Shown piece after piece: positions 33,685-41,190 of a stretch of DNA of 64,000 nucleotides. The stretch covers positions 124,001 through 188,000 of the forward strand of contig NZ_BSSM01000014.1 in assembly GCF_030269125.1 (NCBI RefSeq). Reading direction: 5' to 3'. The first letter of the stretch is position 1. Each line of letters starts with the position of its first letter. Origin of the DNA: Streptomyces hygroscopicus subsp. hygroscopicus (lineage in GTDB: Bacteria; Actinomycetota; Actinomycetes; Streptomycetales; Streptomycetaceae). Position numbers and translations under genes: made by a program. The notes beneath the pieces are model-generated. The model had not been told where the DNA came from. It made no database searches and saw only the letters and a list, made by a program, of their open reading frames with translations.

Positions 33685-35772
33685 ATGCGAGCGGACGGCA
33701 CCGCACCCGGGCCCGCCCCCGGCGGTCCGGACCCGGCGGATGTGCTGCGCGGCTGCGCGCGGGACGTGCTGGAGGTCGCCGAGGGCATCCGCGCGGTGTC
33801 CGAACGCACCGCCACCACCCTGTTCGCCCCGGAACTGACCGCCGCGGTCCGCCGCCGTCCCCGCACCGGCCTCGCCGGGCGCTGGGCGGTGCTGCGGGCC
33901 CTCGCCGCGAGGCAGGGCCTCGGCGGCCTCGCGGACCCGGCTCCCCGGAGCGGCGTCGCCCGGGTGCTCGGCCTCGCCGGCCGGGCGCGCGGCGGGGAGA
34001 GCCTGGCCGCGCTGGTGGCCCTCACCTCCCTGCGCCTGCGCGTCGCCGCCGTCCTCGCCGACCACCCCGAACTCTCGCGCGCCCCCGGCATGCGCCTGCT
34101 GACCCGGGCCGTCACCGCCGACCGCGACCAGGACGCCGTACGGGCCCTGCGCGCCCTGCTCCGGGACCGTACGGCCCAGCGCGCCCTGTCCGGGCTCGCG
34201 CCGCTGATATCCGAACTCCTCGCAGTCCGTGCCCTCTCGGACGGCCGGCCGGAGGGCGGCGGAGCCCCCGAGGGCGGCGCCGAGGCCGTCGAACTCGCCG
34301 ACCAGCGGCGGCGGATCATCGCCACCGAGGGCTCCGTCCTCGGCTTCCTGCGCAACATCGAGGTCCTGTCCACCGACGGGCGGATCCTCGTCCAGAATGT
34401 GCGCGGCCCCGACGGCGTCGTCCGCTACGTGGTCCAGGCGCCGGGCACGGCCCCCGGCCGCCCCCGCGACGACGCCCCGCAGGACCTCGTGGGCGCCTGG
34501 CGCGACCTGTGCGCCACGGACTCCCCGTACACCCGCTCCCTCGTGCGCGCGCTGGCCGTCCACGGCGTCCCGCGCGGCGCCGAACTCGCCCTGATCGGCC
34601 ACAGCGAGGGCGGCAACGCCGTCCTGAACCTCGCCCAGGACGAGGACTTCTGCCGTACCTACCGCGTCACCCACGCCCTCGCCGTGGGTTCCCCCGCCGG
34701 CGACCGCGAACCCGCCGACCCCCGCACCTGGATCGCCACCGTCACCAACCAGTACGACCTGGTGGCCGCCCCGGACGGCCTGCCCGCGGACCCCGCGGCG
34801 CCCGGCGACCCGGCCACCCGGTACCGCGTCGAATACGCCGGTCCCACCCGCGAGTTCCCCCTGTGCCACCGCCTGCACGAGTACATCGAGCACCTCAGGA
34901 CCCTTCTCCCCGACGCCCGCGCGGACCTGGACGAGGCGTTGACCCCCTATCGCGGCCCGGTCGTGCGCACCCAGGCCTACCAGCTCAAGGACCACGCCCA
35001 CCCGCCCGCGGGCCACCCCTTCCTCACCCTCGCCACCGCACCCGTACGCACCACGGTGGGCCCGGTCGACGTGCCGGTGCGGTACTACGACTCCGCCGCC
35101 GCTCACCTCTGCTTCCCCGTCGACCCGGCCGCCGCCCGGAGCCTGCTGCCCGACGCGGACTGGCTGACCCCGAGCCGGCTCGGCCCCCGCGCCCTCGCGG
35201 TCCTCTCCGTGCACGAGCACCGGTGCACCACCATCGGCCCCTACACCGAGATCGCGCTGTCCGTCCTGGTGGACGACCTGTGGCGGCCGCGCCCGTACGA
35301 CGCCGTCACCGATCTGCTGCGCCGCGTCGACCTGCGCCGCACCGGCCGGTACGTCCTCTCGCTCGCCGTCACCACCGAGGCCGCCCGCGCGGTCGCGCGG
35401 GAGGTCTGGGGGCAGCCGGTGCTGCGCATGCGCGCCGAGGCCGACCTGACGGGCAGGGGGATCCGGGCCCGCTCGGAAGACCTCGGGCTCCTGGTCGAGG
35501 GGCGCCTCGGACCGGGCGTGCGCTGCCCCGACGCGGACCGGGCCCTGTACGGCCGGCGGGGCACCGGTACGGTGCGCACCCTGGTCCGGGCCCACGGAAG
35601 GCTCCGGCTGCACCCGGGCGCGGGCGTCCGGGTGCGGCTCGACACCGGGGCGGCCGAGCCCCTCGCCGGGCAACTGCGCCGGCTCGGCATCGACGCGGCG
35701 CGGCCCCTGTTCGTGCTGGCGTGCCCGCAGTTCATGGCGCACCGCGGCGGCGGTGCCGTACTGGCGCGATGA
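33685..35772 (+). CDS. Fusion of alpha/beta hydrolase and acetoacetate-decarboxylase-like domain
   Basis: 695 residues. Residues ~1-190 are helical; ~200-430 form an alpha/beta-hydrolase-like domain with the nucleophile elbow IGHSEGGNAVLNLAQ (about 303-317). The C-terminal part (about 455-625) resembles the acetoacetate decarboxylase fold: VPVRYYDSAAAHLCFPVDPAAARSLLP, YTEIALSVLVDD, VAREVWGQPV and GRGIRARSEDLG. The Schiff-base Lys expected after the G-x-P motif is Val here (GQPV), so decarboxylase chemistry is doubtful. No signal peptide. GAGGGAG precedes the ATG at 33685. A lipase-like enzyme with a substrate-binding ADC domain is one reading. Confidence 0.65.
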   Translation: MRADGTAPGPAPGGPDPADVLRGCARDVLEVAEGIRAVSERTATTLFAPELTAAVRRRPRTGLAGRWAVLRALAARQGLGGLADPAPRSGVARVLGLAGRARGGESLAALVALTSLRLRVAAVLADHPELSRAPGMRLLTRAVTADRDQDAVRALRALLRDRTAQRALSGLAPLISELLAVRALSDGRPEGGGAPEGGAEAVELADQRRRIIATEGSVLGFLRNIEVLSTDGRILVQNVRGPDGVVRYVVQAPGTAPGRPRDDAPQDLVGAWRDLCATDSPYTRSLVRALAVHGVPRGAELALIGHSEGGNAVLNLAQDEDFCRTYRVTHALAVGSPAGDREPADPRTWIATVTNQYDLVAAPDGLPADPAAPGDPATRYRVEYAGPTREFPLCHRLHEYIEHLRTLLPDARADLDEALTPYRGPVVRTQAYQLKDHAHPPAGHPFLTLATAPVRTTVGPVDVPVRYYDSAAAHLCFPVDPAAARSLLPDADWLTPSRLGPRALAVLSVHEHRCTTIGPYTEIALSVLVDDLWRPRPYDAVTDLLRRVDLRRTGRYVLSLAVTTEAARAVAREVWGQPVLRMRAEADLTGRGIRARSEDLGLLVEGRLGPGVRCPDADRALYGRRGTGTVRTLVRAHGRLRLHPGAGVRVRLDTGAAEPLAGQLRRLGIDAARPLFVLACPQFMAHRGGGAVLAR

Positions 35773-35806
35773 CGTCACTCACGCTTCGGCCGAGTCGGGA
35801 GTCCCC

Positions 35807-36103
35807 ATGGTGATCGAGTGCGAGTCCTCTCGGGCGGGCGCCGCCCAGGCCGACGAACTCCTGGTCCACGTCGGACGGTTGCGGGCCGACGCGGACCTCA
35901 TGGACGGCTACGCCCGGCGGCTGCGCGCCATCGCCGCCACGCTCGGGACCTGCTCGACGGCGCCCGAAGGGAGCCGTCCCGCCCTGGAGCGCCAGGCGGC
36001 CGCGTGCGCCTCGGCGGCGACCCGACTGCGCGCCGCCGCCGAGGCGTTGCTCGCCCACGCGCGTGCCGACCGGCCGACGTGGGGCGCGATGTCGGTGGCG
36101 TAG
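35807..36103 (+). CDS. Small helical hypothetical protein (98 aa)
   Basis: 98 residues, almost wholly helical with Ala/Arg heptads: AAQADELLVHVGRLRADADLMDGYARRLRAIAATLG and a second helix ALERQAAACASAATRLRAAAEALLAHARA, ending WGAMSVA. The two-helix shape and size resemble ESX/WXG100-type proteins but no clear WXG turn is present. GGGAG lies before the ATG at 35807, 34 bases after the fusion gene; an in-frame ATG at 35753 would overlap that gene. Confidence 0.55.
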   Translation: MVIECESSRAGAAQADELLVHVGRLRADADLMDGYARRLRAIAATLGTCSTAPEGSRPALERQAAACASAATRLRAAAEALLAHARADRPTWGAMSVA

Positions 36104-36116
36104 TGGCGCGCGGCGC

Positions 36117-36242
36117 TCAGTCGGGCTGTTCCTCGGAGCCGGGCTTCGGGCGGGCGCGGGTCCAGGAGGGGTCGACGACCGGGAGGGGGAGGGGGCGGGG
36201 CAGCGGGACCGGGTGGGGAGTGCGGGGAGTGGTGTGGCGCAT
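36117..36242 (-). CDS. Very small Pro-rich protein (41 aa) downstream of the anti-sigma-like ATPase
   Basis: A 41-codon frame starts MRHTTPRTPHPVPLPRP and ends PKPGSEEQPD. GAAGGA lies six bases before the ATG, a better site than many neighbours have. It is on the same strand as, and 112 bases after, the HATPase gene, in the position where whiJ-like loci often keep a small DUF397 protein; it has no DUF397 motif. The composition is strongly Pro-rich (14 of 41 residues). Confidence 0.5.
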   Translation of the reverse strand: MRHTTPRTPHPVPLPRPLPLPVVDPSWTRARPKPGSEEQPD

Positions 36243-36354
36243 GGGAATCCTTCGGACTGTCGGGGTTGGTCCGGAACGGTGGGTCGTAAGGGGTTGGGAC
36301 GAGGAGCGGGGGGTGAGGAGCCGGGGGTTGGGAGCGGGTGGGGGTCAAAGGGCT

Positions 36355-36957
36355 TCAGGCGGACGGCAGTTCCGCCCAGACCACACGGACCGGCCGGTCG
36401 GACGGGAGGTCCACACCCCAGCCGAGGCTCAGCGCCTCCACCAGGAGCAGCCCGCGCCCGTGCTGGTCCTCGGGTCCGGGGCGGCACGGCGCCGGGAGCG
36501 CGGCGGCGCCCGTCTCCCCGGCGATCTCGTCCGCCACCTCGATCCGTATCCGTGCGGCCGTGCGGTGCAGCCGGCAGCCGATCCGGGTGCCGCCCGCGTG
36601 CACCAGCGCGTTGGTGACCAGCTCGGAGGTCACCAGGGCCGCGTCGTCCTGCGCCCCCCGCGGCACGCCCCAGACGGCCAGCAGGTCCCGTACGACCCGA
36701 CGGGCCACGCCGACGGACAGGGAGCGGGCCGGCAGATCGAAGGCGGCGGCCGACGGCGTGAGCCGGGCCTCTGGGGTCAGCCGCTCCGTCTTCTCGCGGA
36801 ACGCGCCGTTCCCGAGCGGCGCACCGCCCCCGCGCGGGGCCCCTTTCGTGCGCGGCGCGCCGTGCTCCGAGCCCGGACCGTCCGTGAGCGGCGACCGGTC
36901 CGTCCTGGCGTCCTGGGGCGGGCGGTGCAGTGGTCGGGGGAGGAAGGGCGGAGCCAT
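36355..36957 (-). CDS. Anti-sigma-factor-like ATP-binding protein (HATPase_c_2)
   Basis: 200 residues. After ~65 disordered residues the domain runs ARSLSVGVARRVVRDLLAVWGV, DDAALVTSELVTNALVHAG (N-box) and DQHGRGLLLVEALSLGWGVD (G-box region), typical of SpoIIAB/RsbW-like single-domain ATPases abundant in Streptomyces. These bind sigma or anti-anti-sigma partners. The gene is divergent from an XRE-DUF5753 regulator, an arrangement common to whiJ/abaA-like loci, where the ATPase antagonises or assists the DNA-binding protein. AAAGG precedes the ATG. Confidence 0.85.
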   Translation of the reverse strand: MAPPFLPRPLHRPPQDARTDRSPLTDGPGSEHGAPRTKGAPRGGGAPLGNGAFREKTERLTPEARLTPSAAAFDLPARSLSVGVARRVVRDLLAVWGVPRGAQDDAALVTSELVTNALVHAGGTRIGCRLHRTAARIRIEVADEIAGETGAAALPAPCRPGPEDQHGRGLLLVEALSLGWGVDLPSDRPVRVVWAELPSA

Positions 36958-37144
36958 CGCCGTGCGCCTTTCGTCCGGCCTCGCATGGGATGCGTGTGGC
37001 CGTGCGTGGTGGGGGGTGTCGGTCGGCCGACCGCGCGCAGCAGACGACACACCGCCCCGGGCGGGGCCGTGCCGCGGGCCGGTCCCCCGACCGGCCACGC
37101 CGCCTGCTCCTCGGTCGGCCGGAGCAGTCGCCCCACTTTCCCAC

Positions 37145-37185
37145 CTGCCAACAACCGCTCGCAACCTGCGAGTTGAAAATGGCAG
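37145..37185. promoter_or_regulatory. Nested palindrome in the divergent ATPase/XRE promoter region
   Basis: CTCGCA-ACC-TGCGAG (37158-37172) is a perfect inner dyad; an outer pair CTGCCA (37145-37150) and TGGCAG (37180-37185) is also perfect, and CAAC/GTTG pair between them. It is centrally placed in the 328-base divergent spacer (36958-37285), which otherwise contains no gene. It is a good candidate operator for the XRE regulator. Confidence 0.55.
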
Positions 37186-37285
37186 TCGTTCGTGTGCATG
37201 CTGCCTGCGTGGGGTACGCACGCACGCGCGTGCCCGGAGCGACGGTGTGCGCGGGTGACCCTGAGGCATGCTCCCGGGGGTGGGG

Positions 37286-38161
37286 ATGAGCACGGAGACC
37301 GACTGGGGAGGCGCCCCTTCCGTGCTGCGCATGATCCTCGGCCGGCGGCTGGAGGAACTGCGGGTCCGGGCCGGACTCGGATACGCCGAGGCGGGCGCCG
37401 CCATCGGCGTCAGCCACTCCACGATCCGCCGCATGGAGGCCGCCAAGGTGGCCCGGCTGCGCCTCACGGACGCCGAGAAACTGCTCCAGGTCTACGGCAT
37501 GACCGACCGGCACGAGATCGACACCTTCCTGCGCTCCGTGCGCGAGGCCAACGAGCGCGGCTGGTGGCACGGTTACCGCGACGTCATGCCCGGCTGGTGC
37601 GCCGCCTACCTCGGCCTGGAGCAGGCCGCCGACCGCATCCGCGGCTACGGGAACCAGTGCGTGCCCGGCCTGCTGCAGACCGAGGACTACGCCCGCGCCC
37701 TCATCCGCGCGACCGACCCGAACGCCTCCGCCGAGACGACCGAGCGCCGGGTCGCCCTGCGTATGCGGCGGCAGCGGCTCCTGACCGGGACCGAGCCGCC
37801 GCGGGTGTGGGTGGTGATGGACGAGACCGTGCTGCGCCGGCCCGTCGGCGGCCCTGGAGTGATGCGGGCGCAGATCGACCACCTGGTCGAGATCGGCCGG
37901 CTGCCCCAGGTGACGGTCCAGCTCATGCCGTTCGCCCACGGCCCGCACCCCGCGATGGCCGCGGCCGCCTACCACCTCTTCCGGTTCCGGGCCCGCGAAC
38001 TGCCCGACCTCGTCTACGTCGACGGCCTGCTCGGCCCCGGATACCTCGACCGGCCGGAGGACGTCGAGGCGTACCGCGAGGCCCTGGACCGGCTCGCCGC
38101 CCAGGCCGCGCCCGCCGCGCGGACCGAGACACTGCTCGGCACGATCCGCGAGGAGCTGTGA
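37286..38161 (+). CDS. XRE-family HTH regulator with DUF5753 domain (WhiJ-like)
   Basis: 291 residues. An N-terminal helix-turn-helix (LGRRLEELRVRAGLGYAEAGAAIGVSHSTIRRMEAAKVARL, residues ~11-55) is followed by the DUF5753 domain: WWHGYRDVMPGWCAAYLGLEQAA, GNQCVPGLLQTEDYARALI, RRQRLLTG, PPRVWVVMDETVLRRPVGG, LPQVTVQLMPFAHGPHP. This is the WhiJ-like architecture, used in developmental control in Streptomyces. The ATG at 37286 is preceded by a G-rich site. The divergent HATPase gene is its usual partner. A SRPBCC gene follows after 20 bases. Confidence 0.9.
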   Translation: MSTETDWGGAPSVLRMILGRRLEELRVRAGLGYAEAGAAIGVSHSTIRRMEAAKVARLRLTDAEKLLQVYGMTDRHEIDTFLRSVREANERGWWHGYRDVMPGWCAAYLGLEQAADRIRGYGNQCVPGLLQTEDYARALIRATDPNASAETTERRVALRMRRQRLLTGTEPPRVWVVMDETVLRRPVGGPGVMRAQIDHLVEIGRLPQVTVQLMPFAHGPHPAMAAAAYHLFRFRARELPDLVYVDGLLGPGYLDRPEDVEAYREALDRLAAQAAPAARTETLLGTIREEL

Positions 38162-38181
38162 CACCCGGCCTCCCGGGTACC

Positions 38182-38646
38182 GTGGACCCGGTGTACGCCA
38201 CCCGAGTCGTCCGCCATGTGCACGCGACCCCACGGGCCGTCTACCGGGCCCTGACCGACCCCGCGGCCCTCGCGCTCTGGCGGGTTCCGGACGGGATGAC
38301 CGCGCGGGTGCACGTGTTCGAGCCACGGGAGGGCGGCGCCTTCCGGGTCTCCCTCGACTACGACTCGGGCGGCGCCGGCAAGTCGGGCGGACACAGCGAC
38401 ACCTACCGCGGCCACTTCGCCCGGCTCGTCCCGGACGTCCTGGTCGTGGAAGTGTCGGCGTTCGAGACGGACGACGACGCCCTCGGCGCCACGATGACCC
38501 TGACGACGACGCTCACCCCGGCCGGTGACGGCACGGACGTGGAGATCCTGCACGAGGGCGTCCCCGACGCCGTGCCCCCCGCGGACAACGAGCGGGGCAC
38601 CCGCATGGCCCTCGACCGGCTCGCCCGGCTGCTGGAGGAACGGTAG
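38182..38646 (+). CDS. SRPBCC / AHSA1 domain protein
   Basis: 154 residues. Begins YATRVVRHVHATPRAVYRALTDPAALALWRVPDGM and continues through VFEPREGGAFRVSLDY and GHFARLVPDVLVVE to VEILHEGVPDAVPPADNERGTRMALDRLARLLE, the Activator-of-Hsp90-ATPase-homologue (START-like) layout. These proteins bind hydrophobic ligands; the ligand is unknown. A GTG at 38182 is used; GTG at 38191 is possible. It is probably cotranscribed with the XRE regulator. A GGAAAT/ATTTCC inverted repeat (38685-38706) follows in the downstream spacer. Confidence 0.85.
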   Translation: MDPVYATRVVRHVHATPRAVYRALTDPAALALWRVPDGMTARVHVFEPREGGAFRVSLDYDSGGAGKSGGHSDTYRGHFARLVPDVLVVEVSAFETDDDALGATMTLTTTLTPAGDGTDVEILHEGVPDAVPPADNERGTRMALDRLARLLEER

Positions 38647-38828
38647 AACCGGGTACATGACCGGATCGGCTCGATGCCGAGGCCGGAAATCGGCGCAACC
38701 ATTTCCGTTCCGCCGTATGCCCGGAATGAACCGTAAACCACCGGAACCACCCTCGCCGAAACATGGTCTTACCAGCCGTCAACGGTCGGGACCGGCCCGT
38801 CCGTCAGGAAACCGGGGGAACGAGACAC

Positions 38829-39314
38829 ATGTCCGTCCGCAACCGCACGACCCTGTTCACCGCCGTCGCCCTCGCCGCCGGCCTCAGCCTGGCCGCGGTC
38901 ACGCCCGCCCTCGCCCGACCCGCCACCGGTCACGCCGCCGTCGTCTCCCGGGGCGACGCGCGCGACGTCACCCAGCACGTCGCCGACTTCTACGGCGCCT
39001 ACATCGACGCCGCCTGGGCCGTCGACGACAAGGCCGCGGGCGCCGAGGCCAAGGCCCTGCGTGCCTTCTACCTGAGCCCGGCCGCCCAGAAGAAGGTCGC
39101 CGCCTACGAGGCCGAGGAACACGCCGACGGCATCCTCTTCGCCCAGAACGTGCCGGTGCGGTGGCACGTGGCCTACGCCGGTTCGGGCGCCGGCCACGCC
39201 ACCAGCCGGGTGACGCTGACCTGGAGCGACGGCCCGCACGCCGAGGTCACCCGGATCGACGTCCAGTCCGACCTGCGGACCCTGAAGATCACCGACCTCA
39301 AGCCGGCCGACTGA
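38829..39314 (+). CDS. Secreted protein of unknown function (161 aa)
   Basis: 161 residues with a clear Sec signal (MSVRNRTTLFTAVALAAGLS, cleavage probably after PALA or AAV around residue 29-36). The mature part is mixed helical/beta: DVTQHVADFYGAYIDAAWAVDD, RAFYLSPAAQKKVAAYEAEEHADGILF, and beta strands VPVRWHVAYAG, SRVTLTWSDG, RTLKITDLKPA. No catalytic motif or Cys pair. It may be a small extracellular binding protein; no family recognised. The ATG at 38829 is chosen since upstream in-frame codons would mask the signal peptide. Confidence 0.75.
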   Translation: MSVRNRTTLFTAVALAAGLSLAAVTPALARPATGHAAVVSRGDARDVTQHVADFYGAYIDAAWAVDDKAAGAEAKALRAFYLSPAAQKKVAAYEAEEHADGILFAQNVPVRWHVAYAGSGAGHATSRVTLTWSDGPHAEVTRIDVQSDLRTLKITDLKPAD

Positions 39315-39337
39315 CCGGACCGGCACCGCCGTACGGC

Positions 39338-39357
39338 CCCGCTCCACCCGGAGCGGG
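39338..39357. terminator. Terminator-like hairpin between convergent genes
   Basis: CCCGCTC-CACCCG-GAGCGGG forms a 7-bp stem in the 43-base gap between the secreted protein and the minus-strand phosphatase. Confidence 0.55.
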
Positions 39358-40548
39358 CTACGGCCCCTCGGCGCCCGCCACGTCCTGGCGCACGGCCGCC
39401 CGCCCATGACCGTGGCCGCGGCCGTGGAGACGGTGCCGGTCGACCGGCGCGCGGTGCAGCGCGATCAGCGCGGCGTCGTCGCCGAGGCGGCCCCCCGCAT
39501 GGGCGAGCAGATCGCGCCGCAGATGGTGCATCAGCGCCTCGGGACTGTCGTCGGTCCACCGCGCCACCCGCTCCGCCAGCGGATAGAACCGGCCCCGCGT
39601 GTCCCGCGCCTCCACCACCCCGTCGGTGTAGAGCAGGAGCGTGTCGCCCGGCTCGAAGGAGAAGACGTCCAGCGTGTGCTCCACGTTCGCCGGGACGACG
39701 GGCACGCCGAGCGGCGGCGAGGGGTGCAGGCTCGGCATCGTCACCACGTGCCCCGGGCTCAGCAGCAGCGGCGGCGGATGCCCGCAACTGGTCATCCGGG
39801 TGGTCTGGTCCCGGTCGGGGATCTCCACCAGCAGCGCGGTGGCGAACCGCTCACCCGCCTCCTCCTCCGGCTCCATGTCGGCCGTGTACCGGGCGACGCT
39901 CTGCTCCAGCGTGGTGACCAGGTCGTCCAGCCCGTGGTGCCGGTGGGAGCCCTCCCGGAACGCGCCGAGCAGCAGCGCGGCCTCGCCGATGGCGGGCAGC
40001 CCCTTGCCGCGGACGTCCCCGATCAGCACCCGTACAGCGTCGTCGCAGCGGGTCGCCGCGTACAGGTCGCCGCCGATCTGCGCCTCGTCCTCGGCGGCCA
40101 GGTACAGCGAGGCGATCCGCAGCGGGCCGATCTGCTCGGGCAGCGGCCACATCAACACGTGCTGCGCGGCCTCCGCGACCGTGCGTACCTGGGCCAGCTG
40201 GGCCTGCCGCCGCTCGCGCAGGGCGCTGTAGAGCACCACCAGGACCGAGAGCACCGCGAGGGTGATGATCTGCACGATGTGGTTCGAGGTGCCGATCCCG
40301 CCATGGGTGACGGCGATGATGATCTGCGCGAGCGTGGCCAGCGCGCCGACGGCGGCCGTGGTCCGGGGACCGGCGAAGGACGGGGTCAGCGCGGGCGCGA
40401 TCACCAGGGCCGGACCGAGGTGGATGCTGGTCGGTGCCTTCATGTCCACCGCCGTGATCACCACGATGAGGACGATCGGCAGCAGCAGCAACGCGTTCGA
40501 CGACTGCCAGAACCGCCGGCGCCCCGCCGTCCCGAGCCGCAATCTCAT
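39358..40548 (-). CDS. Membrane SpoIIE-family PP2C phosphatase
   Basis: 396 residues. Four membrane spans occupy residues ~18-115 (ALLLLPIVLIVVITAV, LGPALVIAPALTPSF, AAVGALATLAQIIIAV, IVQIITLAVLSVLVVLYSAL) without an external domain. The phosphatase part shows IGGDLYAA, IGDVRGKGLPAIGEAALLL, MTSCGHPPPLLL, LLLYTDGVVEARD and LGDDAALIAL. It should dephosphorylate an anti-anti-sigma-type protein in response to a membrane cue. It is the third SpoIIE-family phosphatase in the window. The C-terminal tail is His/Arg/Gly-rich (HRLHGRGHGHGRAAV). Confidence 0.88.
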   Translation of the reverse strand: MRLRLGTAGRRRFWQSSNALLLLPIVLIVVITAVDMKAPTSIHLGPALVIAPALTPSFAGPRTTAAVGALATLAQIIIAVTHGGIGTSNHIVQIITLAVLSVLVVLYSALRERRQAQLAQVRTVAEAAQHVLMWPLPEQIGPLRIASLYLAAEDEAQIGGDLYAATRCDDAVRVLIGDVRGKGLPAIGEAALLLGAFREGSHRHHGLDDLVTTLEQSVARYTADMEPEEEAGERFATALLVEIPDRDQTTRMTSCGHPPPLLLSPGHVVTMPSLHPSPPLGVPVVPANVEHTLDVFSFEPGDTLLLYTDGVVEARDTRGRFYPLAERVARWTDDSPEALMHHLRRDLLAHAGGRLGDDAALIALHRAPVDRHRLHGRGHGHGRAAVRQDVAGAEGP

Positions 40549-40641
40549 GCCTACCAGCGTGCTCCCGGCGGGGTCGACCGGCCACTTACGCCTGCGGCGC
40601 GTCGGCCGGGGTGGAGGGCGGCGTGTCCGAGCGCTGAGGGA

Positions 40642-40795
40642 GTGGTGTCCGGGGTCTGGGGTGGGTCGTCCGAGTCCGGGGGAGGCGTGGTGTCCGGGGT
40701 TTGGGGTGGGTCGTTCGAGTCCGGGGGAGGCGTGGTGTCCGGGGTCTGTGGTGGGTCGTTCGAGTCCGGGGAGGCGTGGTCTCCGGGGCCTTCGG
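40642..40795. repeat. 45-bp tandem repeat (3.4 copies)
   Basis: Units beginning GTGGTGTCCGGGGT start at 40642, 40687, 40732 and 40776, i.e. every 45 bases (the last step 44), each continuing through GGGTCGTYCGAGTCCGGGGGAGGC. The copies differ at only a few positions, so the expansion looks recent. It lies in the 642-base spacer (40549-41190) before the nucleotidyltransferase operon; no supported gene occupies that spacer. Since 45 is divisible by three the unit stays open in several frames (e.g. SGGGVVSGVWGGSFE). Confidence 0.85.
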
Positions 40796-41190
40796 TGGAT
40801 GCGCTCGGGCCTGGTGGGGTGCCGGTCGCCTGGGACCTTTCGCCAAGCCCTCAGGAGAGCCTCCGGGGCTCGGGGCAACGTGTTCCGGCTCGTGGGGCGT
40901 CCGACTCCCCGGGCGCATCGGGTTCCTCGGGAGTGCACGGGGCTTGGGAGGTGAGCCGTCCGGCACTCTTGGGAGACCGCGGTCCGAGCACTCCGGGGCG
41001 CCCTCCGAGCCCGCGCCCCGAGCGTGGTGGGTCTTCCGGCTCGGAGGTGCCCGTCCCTTGTGGCGGCGCGGTGTCCAAGGGGCCGTCGCGCGCCCACCGC
41101 ACCGCCGTGTCGCCCCGGTCGCGCCGGGTACCCGTACGGACCCCGGCGTCTGCCCAGACCGTCGGGGCAGCGTGGCGCGAAGGGAGGGCC

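Noticed and set aside
39406..41190. Very long open frame on the plus strand running across the SpoIIE phosphatase into the nucleotidyltransferase
   Set aside because: It is antisense to a clear phosphatase gene and passes through the 45-bp repeat; a perfect ribosome site marks the real start at 41191.
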